Positions 1 to 9,642 are shown, counted from the first letter of the stretch. The stretch: 64,000 bases of DNA from an uncultured Flavobacteriaceae bacterium (GCA_938029725.1 CALHGE010000005.1:1-64000), one strand, 5' to 3'. A program made the numbers and translations. The notes: generated by a model not told the origin, from the letters alone.

Positions 1-268
1 AATTGCTTTCAGTACTTTAATTTTATTGATGATTCAAAGTATTCGTTGGCGTACTTATACACGCACCTATGTTGTGAATTGCTTTCAGTTCTTTAATTTT
101 ATTGATGATTCACAGTCGACCCCGATACAATTCTAACATCAAAAGTGTTGTGAATTGCTTTCAGTTCTTTAATTTTATTGATGATTCACAGTCCAAATCA
201 GAAACCTTTAAGAGTGCTTATAGTTGTGAATTGCTTTCAGTTCTTTAATTTTATTGATGATTCACAGT
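1..268 (+). CRISPR. Type II-C CRISPR array, 3 spacers visible, left part cut by the window edge
   Basis: Three full 46-bp repeats lie at 71-116, 147-192 and 223-268, plus a left repeat at 1-40 that lacks its first 6 bases because the window starts inside it. Spacers at 41-70, 117-146 and 193-222 are each exactly 30 bases. The three full repeats are identical; the left one has two substitutions (position 14 and 37 of the window). Repeats begin GTTGTGAATTGCTTTCAG, as in other Bacteroidetes II-C arrays. The first 19 bases after the leading G are perfectly complementary to the anti-repeat at 6506-6524. In type II systems that part of the repeat follows the spacer in the crRNA, so the array reads on the plus strand, convergent with cas2-cas1-cas9. 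The array may continue to the left of the window. Confidence 0.97.
72..101 (+). promoter_or_regulatory. Promoter-like element inside the CRISPR repeat (one copy shown)
   Basis: Within each full repeat, TTG (72-74 in this copy) is followed after 19 bases by TAATTTTA (94-101). The Bacteroidetes primary sigma consensus is TTG, 19-21 bases, TAnnTTTG, so only the last base of the -7 element differs. A start 5-8 bases downstream would fall about 6-12 bases before the spacer. The same element recurs at 148-177 and 224-253. Repeat-internal promoters are established for the II-C system of Neisseria meningitidis; activity here is inferred from the motif only. Confidence 0.55.
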
Positions 269-297
269 ATACCAGCCATAAAAATCTGGTATACTGT
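264..297. terminator. 12-bp perfect hairpin at the end of the CRISPR array
   Basis: Bases 264-275 (ACAGTATACCAG) pair perfectly with 286-297 around a 10-base loop. The stem's left arm uses the last five bases of the final repeat. It lies between the plus-strand array and the minus-strand cas2 stop at 377, so it could end transcription from one or both sides. There is no long T-tract directly after it (a short TTTTT follows at about 310), so termination is inferred. Confidence 0.5.
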
Positions 298-376
298 TAA
301 TTACCCTCGTTTTTAGAATTATAAAATAGTAACCAAAAGAAGTATATATCTATTCTAAAAAACCATTTTTCTAAAG

Positions 377-733
<357 letters not shown>

Positions 734-838
734 CTATCTGGTCGGGAGCAGGGGAGACCTTGTTAAATATCTAACATTAGCCTCTTCGCTGCATCTACCT
801 GCCGATAGGTAAGCTCGAGAGACAAAGCAACAATTGCC

Positions 839-1771
839 TTAACCAACTGGAAAGGCCATAAACTCAGGGTACAACACCTTTCTACTAGTCCCTTCAAAAC
901 AAGCGTACAAACTACTTGTAGTACGGCTCATGGCAATCATTAAGGGGCTCCATTTACCGTCAATACAAACATCTACGGCTGGTATGTTTAATAATTGAGA
1001 TTTTAAACTGGTGTTTAATTCACTTATGTTACCCCCAGCTTCAACTAACTCATATACCAAGGCATCTACATACACCCTATAAGGCTCCATAATATCATCT
1101 GCTAAACAAAATGCATTGTACTTATTTCTATGAAAGATACCTACAGACGGTAGCATGCCAGAACTTACCAAAGCTCTTGCAGTAACTGCTCTTAAAATGG
1201 CGTAGCCATAGTTAAGTAGATTGTTTGGAGGGTTACCACCTATAGCACTCCTTGACTGATTTCTACTAAAATGAGGTGAAAAGTCCAGAAAAATATGCTG
1301 AAAATAATAGGCTGCAGAAAAAGCTTCATGGTTGCCCGTGTCGCCACTTTTCACTTCTTTAGCCCATTGTTTTAATTTTAAGGCATCTTTATTTCGTAAA
1401 AGTAAATGGTTTGCTTGATTCTCAATTTTAGCTTCAACAGTTTGCTGCCAAAGGTTCTTTTTTAAAGGCTGGCTAGCGTTTAATTGGTGGCGCATACGCT
1501 CTGTCTGTTCTGTATGCCCTACTAAGGGCTGTAACAAAGAACAAGGCATATGCTGCCGATCACAGGTAATAATAGCAGTTTTGTTTTCTATTAGCTTACG
1601 AATTAACCCATTGGTAATGGTAATTCGTGGGTCTTCTAGCACGACATAACCTAAATCTTCAATAGGTCTACTCACTTCTTTTTTACCTTCTTCAGGATAA
1701 GCAATGAGCAATTGTTCATTTTTAGTGCTTAGGTAGGCTGGTTTTCCAAAAAAGAGGGTGCGTTTTATCAT
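839..1771 (-). CDS. cas1: CRISPR-associated endonuclease Cas1, type II
   Basis: Cas1 is the metal-dependent integrase that joins new spacers to the array. At 310 residues it has normal length for type II-C. The expected metal ligands are visible: Glu149 (in GNHEAF), His214 (in GIFHRNKYNAF) and Asp225 or 226 (in CLADDIMEPYR). Its ATG overlaps the cas9 stop as ATGA, so the two are translationally coupled in one operon. No frameshift or missing motif is seen, so adaptation genes appear intact even though cas9 upstream carries a premature stop. Polarity from that stop could reduce its expression; that is inference. Confidence 0.96.
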   Translation of the reverse strand: MIKRTLFFGKPAYLSTKNEQLLIAYPEEGKKEVSRPIEDLGYVVLEDPRITITNGLIRKLIENKTAIITCDRQHMPCSLLQPLVGHTEQTERMRHQLNASQPLKKNLWQQTVEAKIENQANHLLLRNKDALKLKQWAKEVKSGDTGNHEAFSAAYYFQHIFLDFSPHFSRNQSRSAIGGNPPNNLLNYGYAILRAVTARALVSSGMLPSVGIFHRNKYNAFCLADDIMEPYRVYVDALVYELVEAGGNISELNTSLKSQLLNIPAVDVCIDGKWSPLMIAMSRTTSSLYACFEGTSRKVLYPEFMAFPVG

Positions 1772-4700
1772 TTTACAACTTTAACTATAGTTCCTAATCG
1801 ATCTGCTTTAAGTTTCCAGCACCTATCCGATATTTTAAATGTTTCTACACACATTGTTGTTTGATATTTGTTTTGGCTTCCTAACTCTCCGAATTTTGAT
1901 TTTGCATCATATTTCTTAATTAAAGTTGAAATGTCATTTCGTGTAAAATAACATTCAACCCCAGAGGTTTTTTCCATAGTATAAATTCGTTGAACTTGCT
2001 CTTTATTAAGATTTAAAAAATCTACTAAACTATTATTATTTACTTCTTCATCTGTAGGGACATACACTAAATCATTAGGGGATAATGAAAACAAAAACTG
2101 TCCTTTTACTGACCCCGTTGGTATCATAGGAGTTTTATTGCGCTGTTCATTATCCGTAATTGTTGCGCGCCATTTTTGATGTTCAATAACTTCATTTAAG
2201 GGTATGGTATCAAAAACACGTTTCTTTTTTTCAGAATCCCAATAAACAGCAAAAAACAAATTCGTGCCTTTTGCTGCTTCTACATACTTTGTATGCTTAG
2301 GACTTTCTTTATCATCGGATACTGAAAATTTATTACCGACTTCATACAAGCGCGCCTTATAGATGGGTTGATGTTTTTTACCCTCATTAAGAATTATTAT
2401 GTTTTTGTTTAAAGCTTCTACACCTGCAGGACTAAAAGCCAAATCAAACTGCTCTTTTCCTTCTGCGTTTATATAATTTTTAAGATGGTTTTCTAGTATT
2501 TTTTGAATACCTAAATCTGTTATGCTTTCTAGTTGTTTACGGGTAAACTTTTCCGTTAAAGCCGTACGGCTGGCAGTAGCCTCTATATGTTCAAGGACCA
2601 TAACCTTTGTAACAATAGTATCAGCAATAGAAATAGGGTTCTCTTTAAAATGCTTTTGCACCTTTTTTAAATCATTTCCAAATAATTTAAAGGCGGTTTT
2701 TACTTTTTTCTTTATATTCCTATCAACGATTAGTTGCCAATTTTTAAGTGCTGTAGTAAAGGTTATTGGCGTTTTACGCTCACGTAATAAGGTAACTTTA
2801 CCTGAAACGGTTTCTTTGTGCATAGGCTTACGAATAGCCCAATTATCGCCTTTAGTTTGTTTTACCAATACCTTCTTAGAAACACCATCTTTTTTAACCC
2901 ATTGCCAGGTTTTATTATTTGTTTTGTTAATTACTCTTAAATTCTGTTTAAAACTAACAACAGTGGTTTCCAAAACATCTTTAGCATCAACTATAAAATT
3001 AGCCCATGGTTGTAAAAAGTGCTTCGTATAATGCCCTTCTTTACTTTTAATCAACAAAGCATCACGTAAACCGTAATTCTTTTTTTTAGCATTTAAAGCA
3101 TTAAGGTATTGAGTGTGCTTCTGAGTACAACAAGCAATTACTAAGGCATCTAAAGCGTGATGCCTATGGTCTATTCTTTTTTTGTTAAATCCTTTAGAAA
3201 TATCATCTGGTACTTTTGTTCTGAAAAACTGCTTGCCAACATTATTTCCTTTTTCATCTTTTTGATAATCCAAATATCCAAAATCTTGTGAATTGGTCAT
3301 TTCATTTAAACGCATAAAACGAGGAGCCACCAACTCATTCCATTTTTCATTTAAGCCCCAATCTTGCTTTAATTTAGATGTGACTGCCCCGGTTACAGGC
3401 ATAATATGTTTAGAAGTAGCTTCTTTTTCATTGTCTTCCCTAACTAAATTACCTAACAAGCCCTTAATGAGTTTACTTATATAACGACTATCATTTAGTT
3501 GTCTATTAATAAAGCCCTCTGGTATATCTTCGCTTAATAGATTTTGAAGTTTCCTTTTATTCTTTTTAAAATACTGATTACAATGGTTTTCATAACTCTC
3601 TAATTTTAAAATAGGTATGCCATCTATTAGAGTTCCACCTTTTTTAGCAATAAACTCATAGGCAGTCATATTACTTTTTTCTCTGTTCACTTCACTTTCG
3701 CATATAATTTTGTTCCCTAGGGAATTGTCAAAGTACCTAGACTGAGGTATTATATGTTCTATTTCATAGTCAATGGTAAACAATTTACTCAATTGTATTA
3801 CCTTACCTGTGTAAGGGGATATATACCCTTGTTCTAACCACAATTTATATTTCTCAATTTCTTTTTTAGTTGGAGAATTGTTCCTTCTTATTTTAGAAAT
3901 ATCATCTTCAGTTACTCTGCTATAATCAACATTAGGGTTTTGATAAATACCTTCTTCATATATTTTTAATATTTCTTGTTGACTAGGAGAATATGATTTT
4001 ACATCTCTAACACCTTCATTCATCAACTCTTGGAGAATATTTTTAATGCGATTATTGGTGTTTTCATTTTCTATGTTTCTTTCAGATATTGATTTTCTGC
4101 TCGAAGCTGAGCTTTTCATTTCTCTACCCAATTCAATATGTATTTCTTGGAAGAAATTCTCTTCACCTTTACCATAATAATCCCAAATATCTTTAACAGT
4201 TCTTAAAGTCTCAGTAACTACTTGTTCTACAATTGGATTTCTAAGACTATGCTGTTTAAAGTTTTTTAAAAACTGTGTAATATCTTGTGGCTTTTTCCAT
4301 TGTGTAATTATACTTGCTTCAGAATGTCTATTATAAACACCGTATCAAGCCTGATATGTGTTTAAGCCAGTAAACGGATTGGTGTTTTTAAAAGGAATAA
4401 AACTTTTAACTAATTGCTTAGTAATATCATCATCTGCAACATTCTCTAAAGTGTTTTTTAATTCCTGTTTTGTAAAACTATCTTTGAGTTTTAGACTATG
4501 TACACGTTCCATTATAGATTGGATTCTTTCTTTTGTATCTAATGAGATTTTATCCTCATCAAAAAAAGAGCCTCTGCGCATTAAAGGCAATAATTTTTTA
4601 ATTGCCTTCTCAGAATAAGCTCCATAATCATTTGCAAATGGGAGAAATTTCCTAAACCTTTCTACAAAAGAAGCTTTGTCTATACTGTTCTTTGATGCAA

Positions 4701-6408
4701 AAGTACCTAAGGCAGTTTCAAATTCATTTTTATCCTTTACAGAATATATTATATGCCATAAGTTATATTCAACTTTTGGCGTTAAAAATGAAATAGCATC
4801 TACACCAGTAACTTTTTGAAGTCTTAATACAAACTGTGCTTTAGTTTCGTTACAAGGGTATTTTTTGTCCTCAACATAATTCCATCTGTAATTATCTTTT
4901 TTTGCTCTTTCAATACGCTTCTGTTCAATCAAATATTGAACAAGTTGCTTTTGGTCAACTTCTTTTTTAAAATTTAAAAAAGCAAATAATTCTGCCCAAT
5001 CTTCTTCTGATTTGAACAAGGCATGTGTAACATCCTGATCTTCGATAATACCTTTTTCATAGACAGAAAGATTTTTTATAAACTGCCATAATCTAAATTC
5101 TTGAAAAAGAGGATGAGATTTTGGTATTGCCTTTAATGGTTCGTTCTCCCATATTTCTTTATCTAGTCCTGTTACTTTATCAATCACTTTTTTCTTAAAA
5201 CGCCTAGATTCATATTGACAACCAGAAATAGTAGATTTTTTACTTTTTAAAGGCCGTTGATAGAAAATAATATCATCTGTGAACAAATAATCAAAACCCT
5301 TATCCTTTATATTGTTTTGATGCGCTTCGTTTCTTGAATACAATTCTTTTACACAGGCTGCATATAGTTTTTTATTTTGCAGTTCTGGATGATGTTTTAT
5401 TTGTTCCGTTATTATTGCTTTAAACTCTTCTTTATAATGCTTACGTTCAATAGTTTTAACAAGTTTACCTCTAATTTTCTGTTTGGTATTTTGCAACAAA
5501 GTTTCATAAATATATTGCCCAACATGTTTTTTTGATGCATTAATCTCTTGTTCCGTCTTTGCTTTTATAGCAACCCAATCTTTTTCTGAATCTACTGCCT
5601 TATATGTTCTTTTTATTTCTCCATCTTTCTTTATTGTACTGGTTACAATAAACTCTTTTTCTTTTCCTTCCCAGTTTTCTGTTTTAACAATTTGCTTGTC
5701 ATACTTCCAGTCATTTTCAAAAATTACTTCATATAATTTATCACCGGTTTTCTTAATAACTTCTCCACTATCTATCAGTTGTTTTACGTTTAACGAAATA
5801 TATTCTTTGGTTTTTCCCTCAATAACTTCCTCTTCTTCTCCTCTTAATTGATAATAACCTCTTTTTTGATTAAAATTTAAAATAACCCACGCAAGCTCTT
5901 GTTTTGAAATTTTTTGAGATAACGCCTTTCTACGTAGGTAATATAAGCACCAATCATAAGGTACTTTATCAACTTGGCTGTGTCCTTTAAAATCATTGGC
6001 CATCTCATTAAAAGTGTTCATGAAAATAAAGTCATAACCTCCTTTTTGGTTCTTACAATAATTGAGCTTTTCCTCTGTATGCTTCTTAAACTGCCCAAAG
6101 CGATTTTCAAAATCAATAGCATTTGCGTAATGCTCTGGTAAGAATTTCAAGACATTAAGTACTCTATGCAGTCGTTCTCTTCTTAGAATATTACGCTGAT
6201 ATAATCTACGGACACCTCTATAACCGGTTCTTTCGGCTGTTTGAGAAATGGAAACTCCAGAGTCAAATTTCCCCAATATATCTTGGCTCATTGGTATAAT
6301 TCTGCTCCCAAGCCCTTTAATACTGCCTTCTTTTTTTTCAAAATCAGTACCTACTAATGCCCAACCAATACTATTGGTGCCTAAATCTAATCCTAAAATA
6401 TTTTTCAT
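1768..6408 (-). pseudogene. cas9: Cas9 (type II-C) interrupted by one in-frame TGA
   Basis: This is the RNA-guided DNA nuclease gene. The true start is the ATG at 6408, giving MKNILGLDLGTNSIGWALVG with the RuvC-I Asp8; an upstream extension to 6522 is rejected because it overlaps the tracrRNA gene. An Arg-rich bridge helix lies at about residues 60-85, followed by the REC lobe. Codon 688 (4347-4345) is TGA. The same frame continues without another stop to 1768, giving RuvC-II Glu759 (IHIELGRE), HNH (YEIEHIIPQ, His885, Asn899) and RuvC-III (RHHALDAL, about 1083-1087). With the stop read through, the protein would be 1546 residues, normal for this subfamily. A TTG at 4131 could start the second part but would miss Glu759. 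The single lesion suggests recent loss, a sequence error or readthrough. Confidence 0.9.
4345..4347 (-). other. Premature in-frame TGA in cas9
   Basis: On the minus strand the frame reads NTYQA, then TGA, then YGVYNRHSEAS, and continues open through 1768. The two cas9 halves are in the same phase (6408 minus 4131 is a multiple of 3), so no indel is needed. From memory of Cas9 relatives, the residue after NTYQA is often Cys, which would make TGT or TGC to TGA a one-base change. Other genes here, such as mreD and cas9 itself, end with TGA, so TGA is a normal stop codon in this genome. Confidence 0.9.
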
Positions 6409-6505
6409 ATAATCGTAACTATTTGACTTAAAAATACGGTTCATTAACCCCATTACTTTACGTAAATCTGTAAGGAGCGTATTATTTTTTTTATTATCTT
6501 TATAA

Positions 6506-6578
6506 AACTGAAAGCAATTCACAATAAGGATTATTCCGTTGTGTAAACATTTAAAGCGGCCTTAACAGGTCGCTTTTT
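6506..6578 (+). ncRNA. tracrRNA of the type II-C CRISPR system
   Basis: Bases 6506-6524 are the exact reverse complement of 19 bases of the CRISPR repeat (repeat positions 2-20), so this is the anti-repeat. ACAA (6521-6524) can pair with TTGT (6539-6542) around a GGA/TCC mini-stem, resembling the nexus of Bacteroidetes tracrRNAs. A Rho-independent terminator follows: AGCGGCC (6555-6561) pairs with GGTCGCT (6568-6574) with one G-U pair, then a run of T. A TATCTTTA sequence at 6495-6502 is a plausible -7 element that would start transcription at the anti-repeat. The gene is divergent from cas9 and on the same strand as the array. Ends are approximate. Confidence 0.88.
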
Positions 6579-7132
6579 CATTTTTAATTAGGTTAGATTG
6601 TGCTATTTGAGAGAAAGCAATTTAAGAAAATACTTTATTTTTTTGTAGTTCTAAATTAAGAATGTTTTGGATTTTGTTTCGAAGAAATAAGACTCTTTAC
6701 ATTACGCCTTTTGACCATGCTTTCAAAATTAGGGTTGAACTCCCTATTATATACATCAAAAAAACAGCTCTCTTTACAAAACCCGCTTTTTGTAAAGAGT
6801 TAAAAATTGATCGCTTTAAAGTTAGATTAACGAAAATATATAACGACACACAAGCTTCCACAAGGGGAAGACTAAATGGAAGGAAGAATTCCTTCGACAA
6901 CTAAATATCACAATTGTTACTTATTTCTAAAATACTTTTAATCAAAGTATTCTAAGAGTTAATTACCAACCGGCAAACATTAAAATGGAGAGGAATTTTA
7001 ATGTTAATTAAAAAACTATAACTCTGGCAAAATTAAATCAGAAATATCGTGTTAAATTTATTTGAGCTTCTTTTACGTCAATTATTAATTGCTAGATGTT
7101 TCTAAAGCAATTCATTTTCTGCAAATTTTCTG
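6579..7132. other. Gene-free interval between the CRISPR locus and tRNA-Arg
   Basis: I find no convincing gene. Short open frames of 80 (plus) and 67 (minus) codons near 6662-6904 have no recognisable content and overlap each other. The only clear structure is a perfect 12-bp hairpin, 6770-6781 with 6788-6799, loop 6 bases, followed on the minus strand by a T run (A run at 6758-6764). The composition is AT-rich. Confidence 0.6.
6758..6799 (-). terminator. Hairpin with minus-strand T-run, no obvious parent gene
   Basis: CTCTTTACAAAA (6770-6781) pairs perfectly with 6788-6799 across a 6-base loop. On the minus strand the stem is followed within a few bases by seven T. It resembles a Rho-independent terminator, but no minus-strand gene is visible between it and the tRNA terminator at about 7133. 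Confidence 0.45.
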
Positions 7133-7173
7133 CACAAAAAAAAGGAGTTACATTAGTTTAAAATGTAACTCCT
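7133..7173 (-). terminator. Rho-independent terminator of tRNA-Arg
   Basis: AGGAGTTACATT (7143-7154) and its perfect complement (7162-7173) form a 12-bp stem with a 7-base loop, followed on the minus strand by an uninterrupted T-tract. It lies 12 bases past the tRNA 3' end. Confidence 0.85.
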
Positions 7174-7184
7174 TGACTATTAAG

Positions 7185-7258
<74 letters not shown>

Positions 7259-7404
7259 ATTTTTCAAATGTGCGTGCAAACTTAATAAAAATTATAGTTT
7301 CCATTACCCTAAAATCGATCAAAAATTAAATAGAATTTCATCTTAATTGAATGTGCCTACTTCTTCACTAGAAATGGACTTATAATTAACAGCTTACTAA
7401 GCGA

Positions 7405-7941
7405 CTATTTTTTTCTTAACTCAAAAACTAAATCAAACTTTACACTTACTTCGCCCCCCACAACAATCTGACCGAACATGGCACTTGGCGGCTCAATTTC
7501 AAAATCTTTGAGCATTATTTTTTTCTCTCCTTTGATTTTCCAGGTGTCATTTTGAAAAGTAATTTCCGCATTAAAGGCTACACTTTTTTCTACTCCTGCT
7601 ATGCTGAGTATTCCTTTCAAAACAGCCTCCTGCTCTATTTGTAAAACAATAAAAGATACTTTTGGGTAAGCCTTACTTTTTAAAGCCGCATGCATTTTTT
7701 TATCCATTGTTAGACTGCGGTTACTACTAATACTAGCTACAACAACCTCGAGGTTGATCGTTGAAACAAGGCCATCTTGAACCATAAGATTAGACTTAAT
7801 TTCATTTGCGGTAACGGCCCAACTTTGCGCTGTAGAAGTTCCATCAATTGTCAATTCGCTTTCTGCAGACAGCGTATATGAATCCTGAGCCAAGGCAAGG
7901 CTTGAAAATACGCTCAAGAAGAATACTAAGAGTTGTTTCAT
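7405..7941 (-). CDS. YceI-like periplasmic lipid-binding family protein
   Basis: The protein begins with a signal peptide (MKQLLVFFLSVFSSLALAQ) if the ATG at 7941 is used; an upstream ATG at 7959 would overlap the preceding gene by 8 bases and places extra polar residues before the signal. The mature part resembles the YceI lipocalin-like beta-barrel family: an early DGTST segment, the K-SKAYPKVSF region near the middle, and a C-terminal strand ending FDLVFELRKK. YceI proteins bind isoprenoid-type lipids in the periplasm; the ligand here is unknown. It lies directly downstream of a SUMF-type lipoprotein gene and is probably co-transcribed with it. Confidence 0.75.
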   Translation of the reverse strand: MKQLLVFFLSVFSSLALAQDSYTLSAESELTIDGTSTAQSWAVTANEIKSNLMVQDGLVSTINLEVVVASISSNRSLTMDKKMHAALKSKAYPKVSFIVLQIEQEAVLKGILSIAGVEKSVAFNAEITFQNDTWKIKGEKKIMLKDFEIEPPSAMFGQIVVGGEVSVKFDLVFELRKK

Positions 7942-7951
7942 TGCCAGTAAA

Positions 7952-8995
7952 TTATTCATCTAAAACGGTTTGCCAGAATTTCTTTTGCTCTTCTTTTGAT
8001 AGCGGTACTTTCGGGCTAACCAAACGAAAACCAACAAAATTAGAATCTGTAAACCACCAAAAACTTTTTGGAATCTGAGGATCTCTTCTTTGCAACTTTT
8101 TACTTGAAGCTGATCTTGAAGCCGAACGAAGTGATTTTGGATCATCATCCCAAGAACCTCCACGATATACTCTAGGGTGAATCACGGTCGGCGTCATCCA
8201 CGGGTTGTTTGCTTCTAAACTTACATAGGCGTCTTCTTTATACTCGTCTAAGGTCCATTCCGCTGCATTTCCATGCATATCGTACAAACCCCATGTATTC
8301 GGTTTTTTAGAACCTACCTTCGCATATACCCCCTTTGCATTTTTATAATAGACCGCATATTGATCAATTTCGGCACCATCTCCAAAACTGTAAGCCGTTG
8401 TACTTCCTGCTCTTGCGGCATACTCCCATTCTGCTTCAGTTGGCAAACGATAAAATTTACCTGTTACCGTGCTCAACCATTTACAAAACACCAAAGCCGA
8501 ATATGCAGACATACTCACCGCAGGAAAACCTTCTTTTCCCATGCCATACGAAGGGTCTTCATAGGGCGGACTAGGCCTCGAAATAGCATCTATTTTCACC
8601 ACTCTATCATCTTCTAATTTCACAAATAGATCCTTGTTCTGTTTGAAAAAAAGTTCAAAGACTTCCCACGTGACTTCGTATTTTCCGATGTAAAAGGCAT
8701 CAATAGCCACTTCTCGTTGCGGACCTTCGTCTACTTCTCTATCCGTTTCAGCTTCAGAACTACCCATTAAAAATATTCCTTTAGGAATTTCAATCATATC
8801 AAAAGAAACTTCAGTTGCAGGTACGGTTTCTGTATAGTCTAGTTGTTTTTTTAACCTAATCATCACCATTTCAGATTCTCTTTTCTCTAAGGCTTCTGAA
8901 CTCTCAATAACCGTATTTGTAGATTTACATGCTGCTATCAGCAGTATAGATAGGCTTAAAAAAAACATATAAAAATCGGTCTTGTTCAGTCTCAT
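7952..8995 (-). CDS. Formylglycine-generating-enzyme/SUMF-type lipoprotein
   Basis: The 347-residue protein has a lipoprotein signal (LLIAACKS, Cys23). It continues with a sulfatase-modifying-factor fold: FLMGSSEAETDREVDEGPQ near 76-95, KYEVTWEVFELF, the RLPTEAEWEYAARAG signature near 183-197, GNAAEWTLDEY, and YRGGSWDDDPKSLRSASR. Flavobacterial GldK and GldJ use the same fold structurally, so an enzymatic role is not assured; the copper-binding cysteines of true formylglycine-generating enzymes are not evident. It is a paralogue of gldK in this window (20190-21548) but lies outside the gld cluster. The next gene, a YceI-like protein, follows closely. Confidence 0.8.
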   Translation of the reverse strand: MRLNKTDFYMFFLSLSILLIAACKSTNTVIESSEALEKRESEMVMIRLKKQLDYTETVPATEVSFDMIEIPKGIFLMGSSEAETDREVDEGPQREVAIDAFYIGKYEVTWEVFELFFKQNKDLFVKLEDDRVVKIDAISRPSPPYEDPSYGMGKEGFPAVSMSAYSALVFCKWLSTVTGKFYRLPTEAEWEYAARAGSTTAYSFGDGAEIDQYAVYYKNAKGVYAKVGSKKPNTWGLYDMHGNAAEWTLDEYKEDAYVSLEANNPWMTPTVIHPRVYRGGSWDDDPKSLRSASRSASSKKLQRRDPQIPKSFWWFTDSNFVGFRLVSPKVPLSKEEQKKFWQTVLDE

Positions 8996-9412
8996 TGTTC
9001 TTGCGCTAGTTCTCTAAAAATATTAAAAAAATATTTAGAAAGCTTGTAATTGGTTTTCTTGACCCATTTCGTATTTACATCAAAAAACCTGGGCTAGAGC
9101 TAGTTTAACTATTACCTCCATAAACGTTTACACCTTTGAACGAAACTTTGGAAAAGCTGTTATGGCACAATTGAATGCAGTTTCGAGGCGGAAGAAAAGA
9201 CATAAGACCGTTTAACTGTAAAAGCTAAACTCTTAAGGCTATTGGCTGCGAAATCATTAGATAGATCATGAGATAAAATGATTACATCAAACCAGAGACG
9301 AGGAATCGGAAGCCACTGAAGAAGATTACACTACACTTGAGGAAAGCTCTTGGAGCGCTAGCGTAAATGAATTTAAAACTATACACGAATGTACTAGCAT
9401 CAAATAAAAATT
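8996..9412. other. Non-coding interval of about 420 bases
   Basis: No open frame longer than about 30 codons with recognisable content is present on either strand. I see no tRNA, no strong hairpin and no repeat. It may hold the promoter of the SUMF lipoprotein gene at its left end and otherwise degraded sequence. Confidence 0.5.
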
Positions 9413-9595
9413 CTACTGCTCTATATCGACAGCCTCAAAACCGATTAATTCATTGCTCTCAAATTCAGGACTTACTTGAATAGGATTACAACATACCTCA
9501 CAATCTTCAACATAGCTTTGGCTTAGTACCGAAGGGTCGAGGAGCATAGATATTTCTTCCCAACAATAGGGACACTGAAAGAAGTGTTCGAACAT
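9413..9595 (-). CDS. CPXCG-motif cysteine-rich zinc-ribbon protein
   Basis: The 60-residue protein begins MFEHFFQCPYCWEEIS with the ATG at 9595; a longer frame to 9631 would need a TTG start and adds nothing conserved. Cys8 and Cys11 (CPYC) and Cys32, Cys35 and Cys36 (CEVCC) form a compact zinc-binding unit, matching the CPXCG cysteine-rich family. The function of the family is unknown. It stands alone, with a non-coding stretch after it and the terminator of the LRR gene before it. Confidence 0.85.
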   Translation of the reverse strand: MFEHFFQCPYCWEEISMLLDPSVLSQSYVEDCEVCCNPIQVSPEFESNELIGFEAVDIEQ

Positions 9596-9642
9596 AATTA
9601 AATTCTTAGAATTCACCCTTAATACACGCAATTTAGAAATTT

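Noticed and set aside
2522-3031. 169-codon plus-strand open frame inside cas9
   Set aside because: It is a shadow of cas9 on the other strand, with low-complexity content and no gene context.
1768-4131. A naturally split two-gene Cas9
   Set aside because: The two parts are in one frame with intact coding between them, and the second would need a TTG start that drops the RuvC-II Glu. A nonsense change explains it better.
4345-4347. Selenocysteine at the cas9 TGA
   Set aside because: No SECIS-like hairpin was seen just downstream, and the Sec machinery is not expected in these bacteria. A stop or an error is simpler.
6409-6522. Longer cas9 N-terminus starting MNCFQFYKDN
   Set aside because: It lies over the tracrRNA gene on the other strand, is not Cas9-like, and the conserved start MKNILGLDLG is at 6408.
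6662-6904. 80-codon plus-strand frame in the gene-free interval
   Set aside because: No ribosome-binding site and no conserved content; it runs across the hairpin at 6770-6799.
9596-9631. N-terminal extension of the CPXCG protein
   Set aside because: It needs a TTG start, and the standard family start MFEHFFQCPYC fits the ATG at 9595.
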